Positions 16,352 through 25,605 of a DNA stretch of 64,000 bases are shown here, in pieces. The stretch's first letter is position 1; every line of letters starts with the position of its first letter. Under the pieces are notes generated by a model. That model was not told where the DNA came from. It ran no database searches and saw only the letters and a program-made list of their open reading frames with translations. A program made the translations under genes and the position numbers. The stretch comes from Prochlorococcus sp. AG-418-G18. Its GTDB lineage: Bacteria; Cyanobacteriota; Cyanobacteriia; PCC-6307; Cyanobiaceae. The DNA lies in NCBI GenBank assembly GCA_003214215.1, contig QCLX01000003.1:21360-85359 (forward strand), in the 5' to 3' direction.

Positions 16352-17167
16352 CTATTTCTCCAATATTAAATTACCCCATGGCTTTAATATTTCTTTTTTT
16401 TCTAGAGATCTACCAGCAATTAATGGGAAATTAACATCGCTCAAGTTTTGACCTGATACTAAATTCAAAGGATTTGTTTCTAACCATTCTATACAACAAT
16501 TGAGTTCTTCTAGTAGCAGCCATGCTGCTGCAATATCCCATATCTTAGGGGTTGATTCTATTGCTCCGAAAGTTTGTCCCATAGCTACACTAGTAAGATT
16601 TAAACTCGATACACCTAAGAGTCTGATTTTTCCAGGAAATACTGAGTTTGGTTTTTTTTGTAAAATTTTTATTGATCTACTACACAAAGAAACGCATTCA
16701 CTTTGATGATTATTATGGCTAGGATCTATTTTCTGGTTATTTAACCAAACCCCTTTACCTTTAATGGATACAAACTTTTTTTTCAATGTAGGAATTATTA
16801 AAAAAGAGGATTGCGGTTTACCATAAACGAACCTTGCTACTGATATAGACCAGTAAGGAATACCTGCAGCAAAATTTGTTGTCCCATCGAGTGGATCGAC
16901 GACCCAATAAGCTTTTGAGTTTGGAATTAACTTTTGCCCTTCTTCACTAAGGACGCCCTCACCTGGAGCTATTGAAGCTAAGCCATCTACGATTGTTTTG
17001 TCACTCCATAAATCACAACTTGTTAATAATGATCCATCTGCTTTATTGCTGGCATTAATATTTCCAAAATCTTCTTTTTGACGTTTACTTACTAATTCAA
17101 ATAAAGAATCTAATTCACTTAGTTGCTTATTAGTTAAATTTGGTGGATTCATCTTGGGATATTGCAA
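16352..17167 (-). CDS. inositol monophosphatase-family phosphatase
   Basis: This 271-aa metal-dependent phosphatase belongs to the IMPase/FBPase/CysQ superfamily. The metal-binding motif DPLDGTTNF is near residue 92, a GEGVLSEEGQ motif is at about 73, and the second signature WDIAAAWLLLEE is near 209. Possible substrates include inositol phosphate, histidinol phosphate or PAP, and the sequence alone does not decide. Its start overlaps the 3' end of the TolC-like gene by 19 bp on the same strand, implying cotranscription. Confidence 0.85.
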   Translation of the reverse strand: MQYPKMNPPNLTNKQLSELDSLFELVSKRQKEDFGNINASNKADGSLLTSCDLWSDKTIVDGLASIAPGEGVLSEEGQKLIPNSKAYWVVDPLDGTTNFAAGIPYWSISVARFVYGKPQSSFLIIPTLKKKFVSIKGKGVWLNNQKIDPSHNNHQSECVSLCSRSIKILQKKPNSVFPGKIRLLGVSSLNLTSVAMGQTFGAIESTPKIWDIAAAWLLLEELNCCIEWLETNPLNLVSGQNLSDVNFPLIAGRSLEKKEILKPWGNLILEK

Positions 17168-18585
17168 ATAGATTCTGTTTGCTTAATCGTATTATCGTTA
17201 TCTAAACAGTTATTACTTATTTCAAGAAAAGTTAATCTTTCTAATTCATCTAAATTCAAATTGTAATTATAAATTGCATTGATATTTTTCGATTTTGCAT
17301 CACTTAATTCTTTTTGTCTCACTAATATATCCTTTAAAGTTGATATTCCAACATCGTATCTCAGTCTTGCTAGCCTCAAAGACTCTTGTGTAGATAATAT
17401 TTCTTTTGAAGTTGATAAGATTTTTTCTTCATTTAATTTTAAATTTAAGTAAGCTTTAGTGATATTTGTTTTTAGAACTCTTTTAAGATTGTTAAAAGAA
17501 TATTCTTCGCCTTTTGCTTGAGATTTTCTTGATTTGTATGATTTTTTGTTTTGACCACCATTAAAAATATTCCATGATAAATTTAAGCTTATTGTATTTG
17601 AATAAGAGGAACCATATTCGTTAGGATCTATTTCAATTGCCAGAGAATCACCTTTGGTGAATGCACTTGATAATGAGTTACTGATATATATACTTGGCTT
17701 ATTTGAATTCAGGAAACTACTTCCCTCATTATCTTTTATTGATTTTTGAAGAGAAATGTTTTTTAAGGAGAGGTTGCTTTCAAGACCATTTTTTATATTT
17801 TTATTTAATTTATGATTCCAATAACCCAATAATTTTTGTTCTTTTTTAATTTCGAAATCTTTTTTGAGATTAAGAATTTCTTTAAGTGATATTTTGTCCA
17901 TTTGATGTTCAATTTTTTTCTCGTAAAGTGCTTGCTTGTCTCTCGACAGTTGAGCATCGGCTTCAAGTACTTCAAATTTTGTTCCGATACCAGCATCTAA
18001 TTTAGCTTGAGCATTTTCTAGACTTGTCCTAGATAAATCAAGAGCTGATTTCTTATTGACAATATCCTGAGATGACTTCTGGTATTTATGGTATCTAGTA
18101 CTAGCTTCTTGTATTAAGTCTTTTCTTTTAATCTCATAATTATTTTCTGCAATTTTTAAGTTCTCTCTGGCTATTTTGATTTCTGGACCTCTCAGCGGAT
18201 CGATTAAATCCCATCTGATATTAAGTGAGGGGTTAACGGAAAATTGAGAAGTTTTTGTAGTATTTGAATTACTATTATAATTTCGACCAGCAATATATTT
18301 CGGCAATCCATTCGCTTGTAAATCTATTGAAGGGTACCTCTTAGCAATTTTGCTTGAAAGATTAAAACTCGAAGCATCTATTAATTCCTTTAAAGATTTA
18401 AGTTCATCATTATTATTGATAATGATATTCTTTATTTCCCGATGATCTATGAATATTTTATCTTCATTAATTCGTATAATTTCATCAATAAAATTATTGT
18501 TTTCGCTTAGTAGGGATTGTTGAAAAGTAACAAAGAAACTTAATGGTAGAAATAAAGTTGTATTTATTATCTTTCTAATCATCAT
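17149..18585 (-). CDS. TolC-family outer-membrane efflux protein
   Basis: This 478-aa protein has an N-terminal signal sequence (TLFLPLSFFVTFQQSLL) and two tandem outer-membrane-efflux repeats with long coiled-coil helices, as expected for a TolC trimer subunit. The two repeats carry ARENLKIAENNYEIKRKDLI and LRLARLRYDVGISTLKDIL respectively, the latter being the classic TolC helix motif. It would form the outer-membrane tunnel for a type I secretion or multidrug system. No membrane-fusion protein or inner-membrane pump is next to it. It overlaps the IMPase gene and follows the DUF512 gene directly. Confidence 0.87.
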   Translation of the reverse strand: MMIRKIINTTLFLPLSFFVTFQQSLLSENNNFIDEIIRINEDKIFIDHREIKNIIINNNDELKSLKELIDASSFNLSSKIAKRYPSIDLQANGLPKYIAGRNYNSNSNTTKTSQFSVNPSLNIRWDLIDPLRGPEIKIARENLKIAENNYEIKRKDLIQEASTRYHKYQKSSQDIVNKKSALDLSRTSLENAQAKLDAGIGTKFEVLEADAQLSRDKQALYEKKIEHQMDKISLKEILNLKKDFEIKKEQKLLGYWNHKLNKNIKNGLESNLSLKNISLQKSIKDNEGSSFLNSNKPSIYISNSLSSAFTKGDSLAIEIDPNEYGSSYSNTISLNLSWNIFNGGQNKKSYKSRKSQAKGEEYSFNNLKRVLKTNITKAYLNLKLNEEKILSTSKEILSTQESLRLARLRYDVGISTLKDILVRQKELSDAKSKNINAIYNYNLNLDELERLTFLEISNNCLDNDNTIKQTESICNIPR

Positions 18586-19986
18586 TTAGAATTTTTTACT
18601 GCTGGTTATCCCAATTAGATTATTAATAATATCATTTGAATCATCTAGAACGTGAATTTTGGTATTTAATTGCTTTGCTACCTCTTTAATATTTTTGTCA
18701 TCTAAAAATAAATCAGTATTAAGTTTTAACATAATAGATGGTATGTAAACAGCTTCTCCTAAATCCTTATTTTTCAGCCCTTGAATTAGATCTTCTCCAG
18801 TAAGGAGACCTGTAACAACTTGATCTTGACCCCAATAAATACTTGGTAAACCATATAAATTAATTGTTAATCCATCAATTAAGTTTAATTTCTTAACTGT
18901 AGGAATAAGGGCTTCATAAACTAATTTACCAACAATCCAACTAACTTTTTTTGGCTTTTTTACTTTTTTGGGTAGGTTTTGAGTCTTCTCTCTTAATGTT
19001 TCTAGAAAGTTTCTAATAGTCCCAACTCCATTAGATTCTTGTGGCATATTTTCGTAGGTTTTGTAACTAGGTAAATTTGTACCAGCAATTAAGTACCATT
19101 CGTCTGCTAGCCAACAAAAACGAGTCCCAAGAGTATTTTGTAGAGAGGCTTGAATTCTCTCTACTTGTTTAATAGTTTTTTCTGCGTATTCTGGGCTTAT
19201 TGATTTCAATCCATCATTTTCAGGTCTAAATTTTGTAAGTCCTACAGGAACTATTGCAACTGAAAGTACTGTCTGAGAAGTTTTTTTGTAGAATTTAGCA
19301 AGTTCCAAAATTGATTTCTCAAGAATATCCCCATCATTTATATCTGGACAAACAACAATTTGAGCATGTATTTGAATAGAGTTTTTTTCAAACCACGAAA
19401 TTTGATCAAGTATCACGCCTGCTTTTTTATTTTTTAATAATTTTTCTCTTGTGGCGGGATCGGTAGCATGTACTGAAATAAAAAGTGGGGATAGTTTTTG
19501 CATAGCAATTCTTTCCCAGTCTTCTTTTTTTAAATTAGTAAGAGTTAGATAAGAGCCATATAGGAAACTTAATCTATAATCATCATCTTTTATATAAAGA
19601 CTTTTTCTTTTGCCACTTGGCTGTTGATCAATAAAACAAAATGGACATCTATTATTACATTGCTTGATTGAATCAAATAATGCATCTTTAAAATTTATAC
19701 CTAAATTAACGTCTTGATCTTTTTCAATATTTATATTGTGAATTTCATGATTTTTATCTAAAACTGATATGTCTAAAATTTCTTCACTAATTAGAATGTG
19801 ATAATCAATTAAATCTCTTGGTTTTTTCCCATTAATACTAATAATTGAATCACCTGATTCAAATCCTATTTCTTGAGCAATGGAATTAGCTTCAATACTT
19901 TCAATTTCTGCAGGGTTAATTCTATAAGTAATATTAGGAACCAAAAGATCATTGGGATCTTCTGTGTAATTAATTTCTTGCCACAC
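18586..19986 (-). CDS. radical-SAM protein with PDZ-like N-terminus and DUF512
   Basis: This 466-aa protein combines an N-terminal PDZ-like domain (IAQEIGFESGDSIISINGKKP at about residues 36-56), a radical-SAM core and a C-terminal DUF512 region. The [4Fe-4S]/SAM motif appears as CNNRCPFCFIDQ near residue 110. It corresponds to the cyanobacterial putative FeS oxidoreductase family I remember as TIGR03279. The reaction is unknown. It directly abuts the TolC-like gene with no gap. The 178-bp divergent spacer on its 5' side carries no recognisable gene. Confidence 0.82.
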   Translation of the reverse strand: MWQEINYTEDPNDLLVPNITYRINPAEIESIEANSIAQEIGFESGDSIISINGKKPRDLIDYHILISEEILDISVLDKNHEIHNINIEKDQDVNLGINFKDALFDSIKQCNNRCPFCFIDQQPSGKRKSLYIKDDDYRLSFLYGSYLTLTNLKKEDWERIAMQKLSPLFISVHATDPATREKLLKNKKAGVILDQISWFEKNSIQIHAQIVVCPDINDGDILEKSILELAKFYKKTSQTVLSVAIVPVGLTKFRPENDGLKSISPEYAEKTIKQVERIQASLQNTLGTRFCWLADEWYLIAGTNLPSYKTYENMPQESNGVGTIRNFLETLREKTQNLPKKVKKPKKVSWIVGKLVYEALIPTVKKLNLIDGLTINLYGLPSIYWGQDQVVTGLLTGEDLIQGLKNKDLGEAVYIPSIMLKLNTDLFLDDKNIKEVAKQLNTKIHVLDDSNDIINNLIGITSSKKF

Positions 19987-20164
19987 AATTTAAGACCAAA
20001 TACTCTTATTTATATTTATTCTAAACTTATATATGACTCAAAGTGTATTAAATACTTTTAAAAAACTAAATATAGGTATGAAATTATGGGCCTTTAATTT
20101 ATTAAAATATGGCATTCGCAGTTTTCTAAAACACTATTTAGATTAATTAAAATAAACTTTTTCA

Positions 20165-20932
20165 TTGAAAGAATTAATTACAAAAAATTTAGAAGTAAAA
20201 GATAAATTCAACTATGAATCTCATAAGAAAGTTGATTCATACGAAAATAGTTTTTTATCAAACCCTATATCTTTAAGATTGTGGTCTTCTTTTTTTGTAA
20301 TTTTACCTATTTTTGTTCAAGCCCCTTGGGTGAGATTTGAACCAATAAGTGCTCTTTGTTTTACTTTTGTTATTATCTTAGTTGCAATTGTTTTGAATCA
20401 GAAAGGATCAAATAAGTTTTTTATTGTAAGTTCATTATTACTTGGTGTATCAGGTAGTTGGCTCGGTGGATGTTTGTTCTGGGGATGGTTAAGCCCATTT
20501 CCTATCCTACACATACCTGTTGAAGCTGTAGTTCTCCCATTAGCTTTCGTTGGATTTGGTACTAAGTGGAAAATAGGTTCAAGTTTTTATATCTCTTCTT
20601 TATTTGGAACTGCAGTTACTGATATTACAATATTTTTAATCGGAATCATGGATCAATGGAGACAGGTTATTACAGCAGATTCTGAAACTGCACCCCAAAT
20701 TCTCCAAAAAACCTCAGAGAATCTTATCCAAATAAAGTCACTATCTATTATTATTTTTGTTGCTCTTATACTTTGGTTTATTTCAAAAGAAATTTTAGAT
20801 TCTGCCACAATTAATACTACTAATGGCAAAGCACTTTTAGTTTCTAGTTATGTAATTCAAACGACATTGATTGTTGATGGTATTTTTATTGTTTTAGCAA
20901 TTCTGCAACCAACTTTTAGTGGATTGGTTTAA
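20165..20932 (+). CDS. DUF3120-type integral membrane protein
   Basis: This 255-aa protein has at least six hydrophobic helices, beginning with LWSSFFVILPIFVQAPWVRFEP at about residue 39. Conserved-looking loops rich in Trp/Gly/Pro include SWLGGCLFWGWLSPFPILHIPVEA. I associate it with the cyanobacterial DUF3120 family. The start is TTG, and the first 30 residues look cytoplasmic and charged. Its TAA shares one base with the nadB ATG, so the two are translationally coupled, but a role in NAD synthesis would be speculation. Confidence 0.6.
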   Translation: MKELITKNLEVKDKFNYESHKKVDSYENSFLSNPISLRLWSSFFVILPIFVQAPWVRFEPISALCFTFVIILVAIVLNQKGSNKFFIVSSLLLGVSGSWLGGCLFWGWLSPFPILHIPVEAVVLPLAFVGFGTKWKIGSSFYISSLFGTAVTDITIFLIGIMDQWRQVITADSETAPQILQKTSENLIQIKSLSIIIFVALILWFISKEILDSATINTTNGKALLVSSYVIQTTLIVDGIFIVLAILQPTFSGLV

Positions 20933-22599
20933 TGTTAAGGCCTCCATTTTCGCAAGAACTAATTCCATTAAATAATTGGGATGTAATCGTTATAGGCGCT
21001 GGAGCTGCTGGCCTTATGACTTGTCTTGAATTACCTGCAAATTTAAAAGTTCTGCTTTTAAATAGGAATACTAGCAAGATATCTTCTAGTAGATGGGCTC
21101 AAGGAGGCATCGCATCTGTTGTTAGACCAGATGATTCATTCGATCTTCACGCAGATGATACTTTAAAAGCAGGTGATGGACTATGTGATTTCAAAGCTGT
21201 AGAAATGCTGGTTAAAGATGCTCCAGGTTGTGTAGAAAGGTTGCAGAATTTAGGGATGATTTTTGATCAAAGTTCTGATCAATTAGCTACTACCTTGGAA
21301 GCAGCCCATTCACGAAGAAGAGTCTTACATGTTAAAGATCGTACTGGACGAGCATTAGTTGAAGTTTTAGAAGATCATATCGAAAATAAAACAAATATTC
21401 TTCACTGCAGGGGTGTAAGAGTAACTGAACTTCTAATTGAAAATGAAGAATGCAGAGGAGTTCAGGTTCTTGATGGAGCAAATTTATATTGGATTCAATC
21501 TAGAGCTGTTGTTTTGGCTACAGGTGGTGGTGGTCACTTATTTACTAATACAACAAATCCTGCTCAATCCTCTGGTGAAGGGATTGCTCTTGCATGGAAA
21601 GCAGGCGCTGCTATCGAAGATTTAGAGTTTGTGCAATTTCATCCAACCGCTTTAAAATTTTATGGTGCACCTTGCTTCTTAATATCTGAGGCACTTAGAG
21701 GGGAAGGGGCGATTTTAGTTGATAAAAATGGTCAAAGTCCAGTTAACAATCTTGAAAATCGTGATCTAGCTACTAGAGATCAGGTAAGTAGAGCAATTAT
21801 GAAAAATATGCATGAAAATAATGTAGATCACGTTGGCTTAGATCTTCGGTATATTGACCCTGAAAAAATTGTAGAGCGCTTCCCTACGATCTTAAGTCGA
21901 TGTCAGGATTACGGGGTTAACCCTTTAAATGAGGTTATTCCTGTAGCCCCTGCAGCTCATTATTGGATGGGAGGTGTAAAAACCGATTTAAATGCTTCTT
22001 CTACACTTAAAGGTTTATATGCCGTTGGAGAAGTTGCATCTACTGGCGTGCATGGTGCTAATAGATTGGCAAGTAATTCACTGATGGAGTGTCTTGTTTT
22101 CGCAAGAAAAATGTCTTCAATTGTTTTGAATGAACCTTGTAAATTTGAAAAATTTGATAGATCATTCCAAGAGTTTGATATTCAAGATCCAAAAGAAAAT
22201 CAAATTTCTAGAATTGCTGAAAAAATTGATGAACTAAGAAAACTATGTTGGTTAAATTTAGGAGTATCTCGAAATAAGGTAAATATGAGTAAATTTTTAA
22301 ATTACATTCAAAATGATATAGATAAATTACATAAAAATGATTTACTAAATAGTCTTGAAAAAATAAAATTTGATCAAAAAATAAAACTTAGTGAACGGAA
22401 TAGAAGAACATTAAATCTTTTACTTGATTTAAAGAATAGACAAACAACTACAATAACTTTATTAAAAGCTTGTCTATTTAGAGAAGAAAGTAGAGGAGGG
22501 CATTACAGAGATGATTTCCCTGATAAAGAGAAAAATTGGGAATGCCATACTAGACAACAGTTAGATCAAAAAATTAAAAAAAGATTTATTAAAAATTAA
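20932..22599 (+). CDS. nadB: L-aspartate oxidase
   Basis: NadB oxidises L-aspartate to iminoaspartate, the first step of de novo NAD synthesis. The 555-aa flavoprotein has the FAD motif VIVIGAGAAGLMTCLEL at about residues 18-34 and the SSRWAQGGIASV segment. Active-site motifs HPTAL (near residue 237) and SEALRGEGA belong to the succinate dehydrogenase/fumarate reductase flavoprotein family. The GVHGANRLASNSLMECLVF motif near residue 375 is characteristic of NadB. Its 3' end overlaps the convergent VKOR gene by 11 bp. Confidence 0.95.
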   Translation: MLRPPFSQELIPLNNWDVIVIGAGAAGLMTCLELPANLKVLLLNRNTSKISSSRWAQGGIASVVRPDDSFDLHADDTLKAGDGLCDFKAVEMLVKDAPGCVERLQNLGMIFDQSSDQLATTLEAAHSRRRVLHVKDRTGRALVEVLEDHIENKTNILHCRGVRVTELLIENEECRGVQVLDGANLYWIQSRAVVLATGGGGHLFTNTTNPAQSSGEGIALAWKAGAAIEDLEFVQFHPTALKFYGAPCFLISEALRGEGAILVDKNGQSPVNNLENRDLATRDQVSRAIMKNMHENNVDHVGLDLRYIDPEKIVERFPTILSRCQDYGVNPLNEVIPVAPAAHYWMGGVKTDLNASSTLKGLYAVGEVASTGVHGANRLASNSLMECLVFARKMSSIVLNEPCKFEKFDRSFQEFDIQDPKENQISRIAEKIDELRKLCWLNLGVSRNKVNMSKFLNYIQNDIDKLHKNDLLNSLEKIKFDQKIKLSERNRRTLNLLLDLKNRQTTTITLLKACLFREESRGGHYRDDFPDKEKNWECHTRQQLDQKIKKRFIKN

Positions 22600-23524
22600 G
22601 ATCTCCCTGATAGTCGGTTTTTGTTGCTAATTCATTCAAGTCATGTGTACCACTAATTATTTCTCCATTTATTTCCCAAGAAGGAAATCCACTGATTCCT
22701 TTCGTTTGGCATAGCTCATACTCATTATCTTTACCATCTTTAGCACATTCAACTACTTTTAATTCTTTCACTGCTTCCTTACCAAATAATTGTTTCTGAT
22801 CGTGGCAATGCGGGCACCAGTATGCACTATACATAACAATATTGTTTTCACTTAAAAATTTTGCAAACTTTACCTTTTGGGGAGAGCTTGAAGTGGTAAT
22901 TATTGGCGACACATTTTCAGTAGGGCCTGCAACATCAATAGCATTAGAGGGGTCAATGTTTGTTGACCAAATTAGGCCTCCTAGCAGGACACTAATGGCT
23001 ACAATGAAACCTCTAAAAAGCATGGGTTCTCTACTTTCAAACTTTGCTCCAATCATAGAAATTATAAAGATAGAAAACGACAAAATTGCTGAAAGTATAC
23101 AAAAAAAGCAATATGCTTGAATCTTAAAAAACATTATATTTATCAATAAAAAGCTAAATGTTGATGACGCACAAGAAATTAGAAATACTAACCACCACAA
23201 AAACTTATTTAATTTTTCTTTTGGGGAAATTAAATTAAGCGAAAGTATTATTGTGATAACTAATATTGATAAATACGTTATAAATCCAGCTAATGAGAGA
23301 GGTATATTAACTTGATTATTTTCAAATAAAGTACCCCAAGGACTATTTAAAACTGTTTCACAACCATTTTCTATCCCTGGGCATGAAAGCGAAGTAAATA
23401 ATCCCCAGTTTTTTAAAGTAATCGAACCTGTATCAACTATGCCTATAGTGCTGAGAATTGCGATTATGATTTTTGGCCATTTCAAATCTTTTTTATTTTT
23501 TCTGTTTAAAGTTTTAAGGGCCAT
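22589..23524 (-). CDS. VKOR-family disulfide-forming membrane protein fused to thioredoxin-like domain
   Basis: This 311-aa fusion has a vitamin K epoxide reductase-like bundle of about five helices in residues 15-190. The VKOR redox motif YCFFC and the loop cysteines SCPGIENGCETV are visible. A thioredoxin-like domain follows with YWCPHCHDQKQLFG near residue 235 and a cis-Pro region GISGFPSWEI. Cyanobacterial and plant VKOR-Trx fusions oxidise lumenal or periplasmic protein thiols and pass electrons to quinone, replacing DsbA/DsbB. Its 105-bp upstream spacer is shared with the divergent rimO gene. Confidence 0.92.
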   Translation of the reverse strand: MALKTLNRKNKKDLKWPKIIIAILSTIGIVDTGSITLKNWGLFTSLSCPGIENGCETVLNSPWGTLFENNQVNIPLSLAGFITYLSILVITIILSLNLISPKEKLNKFLWWLVFLISCASSTFSFLLINIMFFKIQAYCFFCILSAILSFSIFIISMIGAKFESREPMLFRGFIVAISVLLGGLIWSTNIDPSNAIDVAGPTENVSPIITTSSSPQKVKFAKFLSENNIVMYSAYWCPHCHDQKQLFGKEAVKELKVVECAKDGKDNEYELCQTKGISGFPSWEINGEIISGTHDLNELATKTDYQGDLNF

Positions 23525-23629
23525 ACAAAATGAAAGTTTGTTATTTACATTATCTATCCTAATATTATCTTGGCATGAGAGTTATATACGAAATGCTTTT
23601 TAAATCTTTTAATTCTTACTTTTCAAGTT

Positions 23630-24994
23630 GTGAAACAAAATAGTCTCAATGTAAAAGAAAAAACACTATCTAAGATTGCATTCAGTCATGTTGGTTGTGA
23701 GAAAAATCTTGTTGATACTGAACATATGCAAGGCTTATTAGAGAAAGAGGGTTATGAAGTTGACAGCAATATAAATGATGCAAATGTTGTAGTTGTAAAT
23801 ACTTGCAGTTTTATTGAAACAGCTAGAGAAGAATCTATTAGAAAAATTCTAGAATATACCAATCAAGGAAAGGAAGTAATTGTTACAGGCTGTATGGCTC
23901 AGCATTTTAAAGATGAACTTCTAAAAGAAATACCTGAAATAAAAGCTTTGGTTGGAACAGGAGATTATCAAAAGATAGCTAAGGTTTTGAATAGAGTGGA
24001 AAAAGGAGAAATCGTTAATGAAGTTTCAAAAATACCGGAATTTATTGCTGATGAGGAAATACCTCGTTATGTAGATAAAAAAAAGTTTGTTGCTTATCTT
24101 CGTATTGCTGAGGGTTGTGATTATAAATGTGCTTTTTGCATTATTCCTAAGTTGAGAGGTCCTCAAAGAAGTAGAACAATAGAATCTATAGTTTCAGAAG
24201 CTAAAAGTCTTGCAAGACAGGGTATTCAAGAAATCATATTAATTAGTCAAATAACAACTAATTATGGTCAAGATATTTATGGAAAACCATCATTAGCCAA
24301 ACTTTTGGATGAGCTTTCTAAAGTTCCAATTCCTTGGATAAGGATACATTATGCTTATCCAACTGGTTTAACTGATGAAGTTATTAGTGCTTTTAGAAAT
24401 TCAAAGAATATTGTGCCTTACTTTGATTTGCCACTTCAGCATAGTCATCCAGATGTGTTGAAGAGTATGAATAGACCTTGGCAGGCTTCTTTGAATGAAT
24501 CAATTTTGGAGAAAATTAGAGAAGAAATTCCATCTGCTGTATTAAGAACTAGTCTCATTGTTGGTTTTCCAGGAGAAAAAAAAGAACATTTTGAACATCT
24601 TCTAGAATTTTTGGATAGACACAAATTTGATCATGTGGGAGTGTTTATTTTTTCTCCTGAGGAAGGAACTACAGCTTTTCATTTGCCAAATAAAGTATCC
24701 CCAGAGGTCGCAGAGGCAAGAAAAGATAACGTTATTTCAGTTCAACAAAATATCTCTAAAGTTAAAAATCAGACATATGTTGGTTCAAAAATGAAGATTT
24801 TGATAGAAAAAATATCAGATAATAACGAACTAATAGGTCGGTCCTTCAATTTCGCACCTGAAATTGACGGAAATGTAATTTTATCTGTTAAAGATAAAAT
24901 TGATTTGAAAAATTATATTGGTAAATTTGTTGAAGCAAATATTGCTTTTGCGGATGAATATGATTTGTATGGAAAGTATATAAAAATTTTGTAG
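23630..24994 (+). CDS. rimO: ribosomal protein S12 methylthiotransferase RimO
   Basis: This 454-aa radical-SAM methylthiotransferase modifies the conserved Asp of ribosomal protein S12. The N-terminal UPF0004 domain carries three Fe-S cysteines, in [21 protein letters not shown] and GCMAQ. The radical-SAM cluster motif is [17 protein letters not shown] near residue 160. A C-terminal TRAM domain covers about residues 375-454. The CDYKCAFC and VDTEHM details favour RimO over MiaB. The start is GTG at 23630, in a 105-bp divergent spacer. Confidence 0.93.
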   Translation: MKQNSLNVKEKTLSKIAFSHVGCEKNLVDTEHMQGLLEKEGYEVDSNINDANVVVVNTCSFIETAREESIRKILEYTNQGKEVIVTGCMAQHFKDELLKEIPEIKALVGTGDYQKIAKVLNRVEKGEIVNEVSKIPEFIADEEIPRYVDKKKFVAYLRIAEGCDYKCAFCIIPKLRGPQRSRTIESIVSEAKSLARQGIQEIILISQITTNYGQDIYGKPSLAKLLDELSKVPIPWIRIHYAYPTGLTDEVISAFRNSKNIVPYFDLPLQHSHPDVLKSMNRPWQASLNESILEKIREEIPSAVLRTSLIVGFPGEKKEHFEHLLEFLDRHKFDHVGVFIFSPEEGTTAFHLPNKVSPEVAEARKDNVISVQQNISKVKNQTYVGSKMKILIEKISDNNELIGRSFNFAPEIDGNVILSVKDKIDLKNYIGKFVEANIAFADEYDLYGKYIKIL

Positions 24995-24999
24995 TTTTT

Positions 25000-25092
25000 T
25001 TAAATTAATTTAACTGCTCTTAAGAGCTTATCTAATGCGAAAGCAGCTCCAAAACCAAAACCAATAAATGCTAAATAAAAAATGATGTTCAT
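25000..25092 (-). CDS. petL: 30-aa single-helix peptide, candidate cytochrome b6f subunit PetL (not in ORF track)
   Basis: The minus strand from the ATG at 25092 encodes MNIIFYLAFIGFGFGAAFAL followed by DKLLRAVKLI. A single hydrophobic helix with a short positively charged C-terminal tail ending LRAVKLI resembles cyanobacterial PetL, which often ends with a similar LR-x-x-K-hydrophobic stretch. PetL is a small peripheral subunit that stabilises the cytochrome b6f complex. PetG, PetN and PetM have different sequences. Because the protein is only 30 aa, the assignment rests on length, helix and tail pattern. A different small thylakoid peptide is possible. Confidence 0.5.
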   Translation of the reverse strand: MNIIFYLAFIGFGFGAAFALDKLLRAVKLI

Positions 25093-25156
25093 TAATTTTT
25101 TTACTTTTATTTAATTTAACATCAGATGAAAAGATTAGATTTTTTCGTTTAATTTC

Positions 25157-25543
25157 TTAATCTTGGATATATGGTAATCTTTTGAATAAACATTCTTCTG
25201 CTTTTTGTAGTTCCCGGCCTAAATATAGGGCATGGTCAAATCTGGTTATTAAGTCATTTCTTTTTTCAGTGATCATTATTCCAAGTTGTTTCGCACTAAT
25301 ACCTTTAAAAACTTCATTACTAACTCTTGTATTTTGAGAGTCGCATTTAATTGGTTCATTTGTTTCTGGATCAAGCGCATATCCGTCATCATTAATATTA
25401 TTTAGAAAGTGCTCTAAAATTATTTTATTTTCTTCTAAATCTACTTTGATAATAAAATAACCGTTTGGATCTAAATCTATATAACGGTTAGATAGGTTAT
25501 TATCAATCATTGTTTTTTCATCGAAACTTTTCTTAGAATCCAT
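25157..25543 (-). CDS. DUF4346-type conserved protein
   Basis: This 128-aa soluble protein has the conserved segment DPNGYFIIKVDLEENKIILEHF at about residues 25-46 and TRFDHALYLGRELQKAEECL near the end. The pattern matches what I recall of DUF4346, a domain found alone in picocyanobacteria and elsewhere attached to dihydropteroate-synthase-like proteins. No catalytic residues can be named. It is the last gene of a minus-strand series that includes the GNAT, RibD-C and PTPS genes, though 62 bp separates it from the GNAT gene. Confidence 0.6.
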   Translation of the reverse strand: MDSKKSFDEKTMIDNNLSNRYIDLDPNGYFIIKVDLEENKIILEHFLNNINDDGYALDPETNEPIKCDSQNTRVSNEVFKGISAKQLGIMITEKRNDLITRFDHALYLGRELQKAEECLFKRLPYIQD

Positions 25544-25605
25544 TCTTAGAAGTTAATAAAAAACTATATTACTAATATAATCTTTGGTAAACCCGAATAA
25601 TTTTT

